NCBI RefSeq assembly: GCF_001584335.1
Contig: NZ_LSBB01000019.1
Span: 62,001 to 126,000 of the forward strand
Length of the DNA stretch: 64,000 nucleotides
Direction of reading: 5' to 3'
From: Bacillus atrophaeus
GTDB taxonomy: Bacteria; Bacillota; Bacilli; Bacillales; Bacillaceae
The notes beneath the pieces were generated by a model. The model had not been told where the DNA came from and searched no databases. It worked only from the letters and a program-made list of their open reading frames with translations. This document shows, one piece after another, positions 59,019 through 64,000 of the stretch. The translations under genes were made by a program, and so were the position numbers. How positions within the stretch are numbered: position 1 is the stretch's first letter; each line of letters opens with the position of its first letter.

Positions 59019-59992
59019 TTTACCCCTATATATTGATCTTCAACCGAAACTTTTCCAATCGCCTTATATTTTTCATAACGCTGCTGAATCAATTCTTCTT
59101 CATTCAGCTTAAGCAATGATTTTAACGATTGTTTTAAAGTCTCATCAATATAGCCTGCCTGCATCTTTACATCATGGTGCGCTCCGCCTTTTACTTCTTT
59201 TATCATATGATCAATAATACCTAATTCTTTTAAGTCAGGCGCAGTGATTTTCATGGTTTCAGCGGCTTTTTTGGCAAGGCTTGCGTCTTTCCATAAAAGC
59301 GCGGCGGCTCCTTCCGGTGAAATAACCGAGTAGGTGGAGTTCTCCAGCATATGCAGATGATTTCCCACACCGAGGCCGAGCGCTCCGCCGCTTCCCCCTT
59401 CACCGATGACGATACAAATAACAGGCACTTTGAGACCGGCCATTTCAAACAAATTCCTCGCAATGGCTTCGCTTTGTCCTCTTTCTTCAGCGGCTTTTCC
59501 CGGATAAGCGCCCTTTGTATCAATAAAACAGATGATTGGTCTGTTAAACTTATCAGCCTGCTTCATCAAACGAAGCGCTTTGCGATAGCCTTCCGGGTGA
59601 GGCATTCCGAAATTGCGGACAAGGTTTTCTTTTGTGTCTCTTCCGCGCTGGTGGCCGATGACTGTAACCGGAAGACCGTGAAACTTGGCAATTCCGCCGA
59701 CAAGCGCTTCATCGTCTCCGTACGCTCTGTCTCCATGGCATTCAAAGAAATCAGTAAACAGATGCTTTATATAATCCAAGGTCGTCGGGCGATTCGGCAG
59801 ACGGGCGATCTGAACTCTGTCCCAAGGCTTCAGGTTTTTATAAATATCGTCTTGAAGCTTTGTCAGACGCTCCTCGAGCCGTTGGATTTCGGCACTTAGA
59901 TCCATATCTGAATCTTGGGTGAACTTCTTCAGTTCAGCGATTTTTGTTTGTAGTTCTACCACCGGTTTTTCGAATTCTAATCTTGCAGCCAC
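59015..59992 (-). CDS. accA: Acetyl-CoA carboxylase carboxyltransferase alpha subunit AccA
   Basis: Forms with AccD the carboxyltransferase that makes malonyl-CoA for fatty acid synthesis. The 325-residue crotonase-fold protein has the N-terminal [17 protein letters not shown] helix and [20 protein letters not shown] near residue 70. [20 protein letters not shown] and [17 protein letters not shown], an oxyanion-hole region, follow. It overlaps accD by 16 bases. Confidence 0.97.
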   Translation of the reverse strand: MAARLEFEKPVVELQTKIAELKKFTQDSDMDLSAEIQRLEERLTKLQDDIYKNLKPWDRVQIARLPNRPTTLDYIKHLFTDFFECHGDRAYGDDEALVGGIAKFHGLPVTVIGHQRGRDTKENLVRNFGMPHPEGYRKALRLMKQADKFNRPIICFIDTKGAYPGKAAEERGQSEAIARNLFEMAGLKVPVICIVIGEGGSGGALGLGVGNHLHMLENSTYSVISPEGAAALLWKDASLAKKAAETMKITAPDLKELGIIDHMIKEVKGGAHHDVKMQAGYIDETLKQSLKSLLKLNEEELIQQRYEKYKAIGKVSVEDQYIGVN

Positions 59993-60849
59993 TCAATGTC
60001 ACCTCCTGTTTCATGCATATTCAGCAGACTTCCTAACGTCTCTTTCATCTCGGCGCGATGAATGACCGCGTCCAGCTGTCCGTGTTTCAACAGAAACTCA
60101 GCCGTTTGGAAATCTTCGGGCAGCTTCTCACCAATTGTCTGTTCAATGATCCGTCTTCCCGCAAAACCGATCAGCGCGCCCGGCTCGGCAAAATTATAAT
60201 CGCCGAGAGAGGCGAAACTTGCGGATACTCCACCTGTAGTCGGATGCGTCATGACAGAAATGATGAGACCTTTTTCCTCACTGAACAGTTTTAAAGCAGA
60301 GCTTGTCTTAGCCATTTGCATAAGACTCAAGATTCCTTCCTGCATTCTTGCACCGCCGGAAGCAGTGAAAATAATAAACGGAACCTTCTCCTCTTTCGCT
60401 TTTTCAACCGCAAGTGTAATTTTCTCCCCGACAACAGAACCCATGCTGCCCATTCTGAATGTAGAATCCATAATAGCAGCGATGACCGGAGAGCCGTTGA
60501 TTGTGCCTTTCCCTGTCACGACAGCCTCGTTCAAGGATGTTTTTTCGCGGTCCTTTTCCAGCTTCTCCAGATAGCCCGGAAAATTGAGAGGATTCTCTGA
60601 GGCCATCCCCTGATTGAACTCTTCAAATGAATCGTCATCCATCAGGCTTTCAATACGCTGTTTTGCATTCAGCGGAAAATGATAGCCGCAGTTCATACAA
60701 ACACGCATATTTTTATCCAGCTCTTTTGTGAGCATGATTTTTTTACACTTAGGGCATTTTGTCATAATGCCTTCCGGAACATCATGTTTTGCTTGTTCTG
60801 ATGGTACAGAAGCATATTTTTTCTTTTTAGTGAATATATCCTTTAACAA
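59977..60849 (-). CDS. accD: Acetyl-CoA carboxylase carboxyltransferase beta subunit AccD
   Basis: Beta partner of AccA. The 290-residue protein has an N-terminal zinc ribbon ([10 protein letters not shown] followed by [12 protein letters not shown]) and the crotonase-type core with [20 protein letters not shown] and [17 protein letters not shown]. The start is the TTG at 60849 with GGGAGGTAA upstream; the longer frame to 60894 is not conserved. The pair is read from the promoter at 60931-60959. Confidence 0.96.
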   Translation of the reverse strand: MLKDIFTKKKKYASVPSEQAKHDVPEGIMTKCPKCKKIMLTKELDKNMRVCMNCGYHFPLNAKQRIESLMDDDSFEEFNQGMASENPLNFPGYLEKLEKDREKTSLNEAVVTGKGTINGSPVIAAIMDSTFRMGSMGSVVGEKITLAVEKAKEEKVPFIIFTASGGARMQEGILSLMQMAKTSSALKLFSEEKGLIISVMTHPTTGGVSASFASLGDYNFAEPGALIGFAGRRIIEQTIGEKLPEDFQTAEFLLKHGQLDAVIHRAEMKETLGSLLNMHETGGDIEWLQD

Positions 60850-60930
60850 ATGATTACCTCCCTTTTGTGAAGGGTTCTCTTCACCGCATGTCACCCAATT
60901 AGATAGACTTGCTAATACTTTACCGAAACC

Positions 60931-60959
60931 ATTGTACTTTTTTTGTCAAACGCTGTCAT
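60931..60959 (-). promoter_or_regulatory. SigA promoter of accDA
   Basis: ATGACA (60954-60959) and TACAAT (60931-60936) are 17 bp apart on the minus strand; each differs from consensus by one base. Confidence 0.65.
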
Positions 60960-61071
60960 CCTCAATTCGACAACTTTTTATCAGCAGAAGGATGTTTACG
61001 GGCATGGCATATGTAATATAAATCGTTGCTGAGACTAGATTGATAGCGCATTCAGAAAAATTAGTTACACC

Positions 61072-61116
61072 CTGCTGAAATTTTTTTAAGACCTCCCCTC
61101 AAAAAAATTTCAGCAG
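61072..61116. repeat. Long perfect inverted repeat between ytsJ and accDA
   Basis: Two perfect 16-base arms (CTGCTGAAATTTTTTT and its complement) surround a 13-base loop. It lies between the ytsJ terminator and the accDA promoter. It could be a second terminator or transcript end; the strong symmetry with A/T-rich centres is unusual for this window. Confidence 0.7.
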
Positions 61117-61127
61117 CGGGTTAACCT

Positions 61128-61162
61128 GAGAAACAGCGCGTTGTTATTCTGTCAACGCGCTG
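61128..61162 (-). terminator. Terminator of ytsJ
   Basis: CAGCGCGTTG and CAACGCGCTG form a perfect 10-bp stem with a 9-base loop, followed by TTTCTC on the minus strand, 20 bases past the ytsJ stop. Confidence 0.8.
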
Positions 61163-61182
61163 CCATTTCTCAATCAATCACT

Positions 61183-62415
61183 TTATTCACCGATAATCGT
61201 CAGCTTTCTTGTCTTTTCAGCTACTTCCTCGGGATCAACGCTGATTCTTGCTACTCCTGTTTCCATCGCTGCTTTTGCTACCGCTTTTGCCACGGCAGGC
61301 GCAACACGTTTATCAAACGGAGCTGGAATTACGTAGTCAGCGCTGAGTTCCTCATCCGATACAAGAGAGGCAATCGCTTCTACCGCTGCAATTTTCATCT
61401 CTTCGTTAATGTGAGTCGCCCGCACGTCAAGCGCACCACGGAAAATCCCCGGGAATGCCAAGACGTTGTTGACTTGGTTAGGGAAATCGGAACGTCCTGT
61501 GCCGATTACGCTCGCACCAGCTTCGCGTGCGTCATCCGGCATAATTTCCGGATTAGGATTTGCCATGGCGAAAATAACAGGATCTTTTGCCATGCTTTGT
61601 ACCATTTCTTTCGTTAATGCTCCTTCGACCGACACCCCGATAAATACGTCTGCATCCACGATGACATCTTTCAAAGAGCCGTCTTTTCGGTCTTGGTTTG
61701 TGAATTTCGCCACTTCGTTTTTCACTGCGTTCATGCCGTTAGGACGTCCTTCGTAGATCGCCCCTTTTGAATCGCACATGACGATATCTCGTACGCCAAA
61801 ATGGTAAAGAAGCTTAATGATCGCAATGCCCGCAGCTCCTGCTCCGTTTGCCACAACTTTAATAGAAGACAAGGATTTTCCGGACAATTTCAGCGCGTTC
61901 ACAAGGCCTGCTACCGTTACAATCGCTGTTCCGTGCTGGTCATCATGGAAAACAGGAATGTTCGTTTCTTTTTTCAAACGCTCTTCGATGATAAAGCAGT
62001 TCGGCGCTGCGATATCTTCCAGATTGACACCGCCAAAAGTCGGCTCAAGCAATTTTACAGTTTCAATAATTTTTTCCACGTCATTAGTGGCGAGAGCGAT
62101 CGGGAACGCGTCCACTCCGGCAAAGCTTTTGAATAAAACCGCTTTCCCTTCCATGACAGGAAGCGCTGCTTCTGGCCCGATATTCCCAAGACCGAGGACC
62201 GCAGTTCCGTCTGTCACGACAGCTACCATGTTCCCCTTCATTGTATAGTCGTATACTTTATTTTTGTCATCATATATATCCTTACACGGTTCAGCTACTC
62301 CAGGGGAATAAGCAAGGCTTAAATCTTTCGCGTTTTTGACTTCCACTTTAGATTTAGATTCCAATTTTCCCTGGTTCACTTTATGCATATGTAATGCTTC
62401 TTCTCTTAACGACAT
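61183..62415 (-). CDS. ytsJ: NADP-dependent malic enzyme YtsJ
   Basis: Decarboxylates malate to pyruvate, supplying NADPH in B. subtilis. The 410-residue protein shows SPGVAEPCKDIYDDKNKVYD near residue 40, the metal-site FHDDQHGTAIVTVAGL near 155, the nucleotide-binding VVANGAGAAGIAIIKLL and MANPNPEI. It lacks the C-terminal phosphotransacetylase domain of larger malic enzymes. The start at 62415 has AAGGAGTG upstream; four more residues of open frame lie before it. It is placed between dnaE and accDA as in B. subtilis. Confidence 0.94.
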   Translation of the reverse strand: MSLREEALHMHKVNQGKLESKSKVEVKNAKDLSLAYSPGVAEPCKDIYDDKNKVYDYTMKGNMVAVVTDGTAVLGLGNIGPEAALPVMEGKAVLFKSFAGVDAFPIALATNDVEKIIETVKLLEPTFGGVNLEDIAAPNCFIIEERLKKETNIPVFHDDQHGTAIVTVAGLVNALKLSGKSLSSIKVVANGAGAAGIAIIKLLYHFGVRDIVMCDSKGAIYEGRPNGMNAVKNEVAKFTNQDRKDGSLKDVIVDADVFIGVSVEGALTKEMVQSMAKDPVIFAMANPNPEIMPDDAREAGASVIGTGRSDFPNQVNNVLAFPGIFRGALDVRATHINEEMKIAAVEAIASLVSDEELSADYVIPAPFDKRVAPAVAKAVAKAAMETGVARISVDPEEVAEKTRKLTIIGE

Positions 62416-62558
62416 GTTACTAAACACTCCTTAAAGGGATTTTTTGATCCGTATTCTGCTGCATTGGCTGGTTGAATGTTCTGGAGTTAAAATCACAGAA
62501 TATTTAAATAGAGTAACATAATTGTTCCAATTGTATAACAAAAGTTTCCTTGTTACCA

Positions 62559-64000
62559 CTATTTTAAAACGACGTTTTTATGGCCCAACAGCTCTTTTAA
62601 GCGATATAACACCTGATGGTCAGCATTTATCCTAAAGGAATCAGGCAGCTTGATCGTCTGTTTTTGCTTTTCATAGTAGAGATAAACGTCGTTTTCCCCT
62701 TTTATATGCTCCAGCAAAATTTGCTTTATTTTTTCCAGCAGCTCCTGACTGTGCTGCCCGCCCTCTATTTTTATATAGACGGAGGACGTTTCATTGCTCA
62801 TATTATCCAACAAAGACGCCTTGGACATGATGAACTGTTTTTTGTCTTGCCTTACTTCGCATTTTCCGGCTGTGAAGAGCAGAGCGCCTTCTTGTAAAAC
62901 CGGAGAAAGCTGTCTGAATTGTTCAGGAAATACGACGGCTTCGATCTCGCCGGTTTCATCACTTAATGTTAAAAATGACATATTTTGACCCGTTTTTGTC
63001 CGAATCGTTTTCGTTTTTGTCACAAGCGCTCCGAGCAGAATTTGTTTTTTTTCGGATTGCTGAGTTTTCAGGATCGGCACCGCCCCGCGGGCTGACAATC
63101 TGTCCCGATGGGCGGAAAGCGGGTGGCTTGAAAAATAAATGCCAAGCGTTTCTTTTTCAAATTGGAGCAAATCTACAAGCGGAAACTCTTCCGTCTCTAC
63201 ATATTTCGGCTTGATGGAAAATGACTCCTCTAAAAACAATCCCATCTGGTCATCGTCTGCGGAAAATAATTCAGCATGCTCTGCGGCTACGTCAATGGAT
63301 GCCAGCAAAGTGGCGCGGTTTTGACCGAACTCGTCCATCGCACCGGACAATATTAAAGCTTCTATCGTTTTTCGGTTCACACTTTTTGACGGCACGCGGA
63401 AGCAGAAATCAAATAGATCTTCAAATTTTTTATCTTTTCTTGCCTTATAGATATCTTTTACTGCTGAGACGCCTACATTTTTTACGGCACGAAGACTGTA
63501 TCTGACGGCTCCGTTTTCAACTGTAAACGGAAAGCTGCTCTTATTCACTGACGGAGGAAGAATACGGATCCCGTTCCCCTTAGCTTCGTAAAGATATTGC
63601 GCTATTTTATCCTCATTGCCAATGACGCTCGTCAGCAGTCCGCACATGAAATATAAAGGATAATGAGCCTTCAGATAAGCAAGCTGGCAGCCGATCATAC
63701 TGTATGCCACAGCGTGACTTCTGTTAAAACCGTAATTAGCGAATTTAACGATCAAATCGTAGACCTCATTTGCAGTGTCTACAGAATACTCCTTTTTTAA
63801 GCACCCTTCAACAAAATGGCTTCGCTCACGATCAAGAATATCTTTCTTTTTCTTGCTGACCGCCCGTCTGAGGAGGTCTGCTTCTCCTAAAGTAAATCCT
63901 GCCATTTTGGAGGCAATTACCATGATCTGTTCTTGATAAACAATGACACCGTAAGTATCTTTTAAAATATCCTTTAAATCGTTATGCGGAAAGTGGACAG
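62559..64000 (-). CDS. dnaE: DNA polymerase III alpha subunit DnaE (C-terminal part)
   Basis: Replicative/lesion-bypass polymerase of the DnaE type, which extends primers before PolC takes over in B. subtilis. Only the last 479 or so codons are in the window; the 5' part runs off the right edge in an open frame (YGVIVYQEQIMVIASKMAGF). Visible are finger and helix-hairpin parts (FANYGFNRSHAVAYSMIGCQ, SLRAVKNVGVSAVKDI), an OB-fold (ILLGALVTKTKTIRTKTGQN, then LTLSDETGEIEAVVFPEQF) and a small C-terminal domain. The stop is 143 bases upstream of the ytsJ start. Confidence 0.95.
   Translation of the reverse strand, partial: VHFPHNDLKDILKDTYGVIVYQEQIMVIASKMAGFTLGEADLLRRAVSKKKKDILDRERSHFVEGCLKKEYSVDTANEVYDLIVKFANYGFNRSHAVAYSMIGCQLAYLKAHYPLYFMCGLLTSVIGNEDKIAQYLYEAKGNGIRILPPSVNKSSFPFTVENGAVRYSLRAVKNVGVSAVKDIYKARKDKKFEDLFDFCFRVPSKSVNRKTIEALILSGAMDEFGQNRATLLASIDVAAEHAELFSADDDQMGLFLEESFSIKPKYVETEEFPLVDLLQFEKETLGIYFSSHPLSAHRDRLSARGAVPILKTQQSEKKQILLGALVTKTKTIRTKTGQNMSFLTLSDETGEIEAVVFPEQFRQLSPVLQEGALLFTAGKCEVRQDKKQFIMSKASLLDNMSNETSSVYIKIEGGQHSQELLEKIKQILLEHIKGENDVYLYYEKQKQTIKLPDSFRINADHQVLYRLKELLGHKNVVLK

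Noticed and set aside
61141..61617. Plus-strand open frame opposite the ytsJ 3' end
   Set aside because: It has Cys/Phe/Arg-rich content typical of antisense frames and starts within a terminator hairpin.

Overview
The window is a chromosomal segment of a Bacillus subtilis-group bacterium. Gene order, protein lengths and sequences follow the B. subtilis ysfC-to-dnaE region almost gene for gene. An extra quorum-quenching-like cassette beside abnA suggests the B. amyloliquefaciens/velezensis side of the group; this species placement is inference. There are no rRNAs, tRNAs, CRISPR arrays, prophages or insertion sequences. Most genes read on the minus strand.

Layout. 35-2799 (+): glycolate oxidase subunits glcD and glcF. 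2857-5198 (-): a small VOC-family protein and cstA, which carries a one-base frameshift. 5323-15867 (-): the arabinose operon araABDLMNP(Q)-abfA, with AraR boxes and a cre upstream of araA. 16084-19591 (-): an accessory cassette of TetR regulator, amidase, tiny GatC-like protein and AiiA-type lactonase, with its own promoters, repeated palindromic operators and terminator. 19704-20672: the secreted arabinanase abnA. 20874-24014: ysdC, ysdB (SigW promoter), ysdA and the rplT-rpmI-infC translation operon with an attenuated leader and an AUU start. 24380-24646: a decayed alpha/beta-hydrolase remnant. 24837-30167: a lipoprotein gene, the pyruvate transporter pftAB with its LytST regulators, and ysaA. 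30364-32643: thrS with a T-box leader.

32704-37237 holds ytxC, ytxB and the replication genes dnaI, dnaB and nrdR. 37528-39165 holds speD and gapB. 39408-42104 holds the HxlR-type regulator ytcD with its divergent targets ytbDE. 42149-49767 holds coaE, ytaF, mutM, polA and phoPR. 49992-62415 is a dense central-carbon block: mdh-icd-citZ, ytwI, ytvI, fxsA, pyk-pfkA, accDA and ytsJ. The window ends inside dnaE.

How the genes work together. AbnA cuts arabinan outside the cell, AraNPQ imports arabino-oligosaccharides, AbfA releases arabinose, and AraA/AraB/AraD take it to xylulose-5-phosphate. Catabolite control appears at several places: cre elements at araA, abnA, pftA, citZ and phoP, a CcpC-like dyad at citZ and a CcpN box at gapB. 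Glycolysis, TCA, malic enzyme and acetyl-CoA carboxylase genes sit together between 50 and 62 kb.

The main non-housekeeping candidates are the TetR-amidase-GatC-like-lactonase cassette with four related operator copies, the cstA frameshift, two gene remnants, and a structured speD leader that can pair with the speD ribosome-binding site. All family assignments come from reading the sequence and from memory of B. subtilis proteins; no database search was run.
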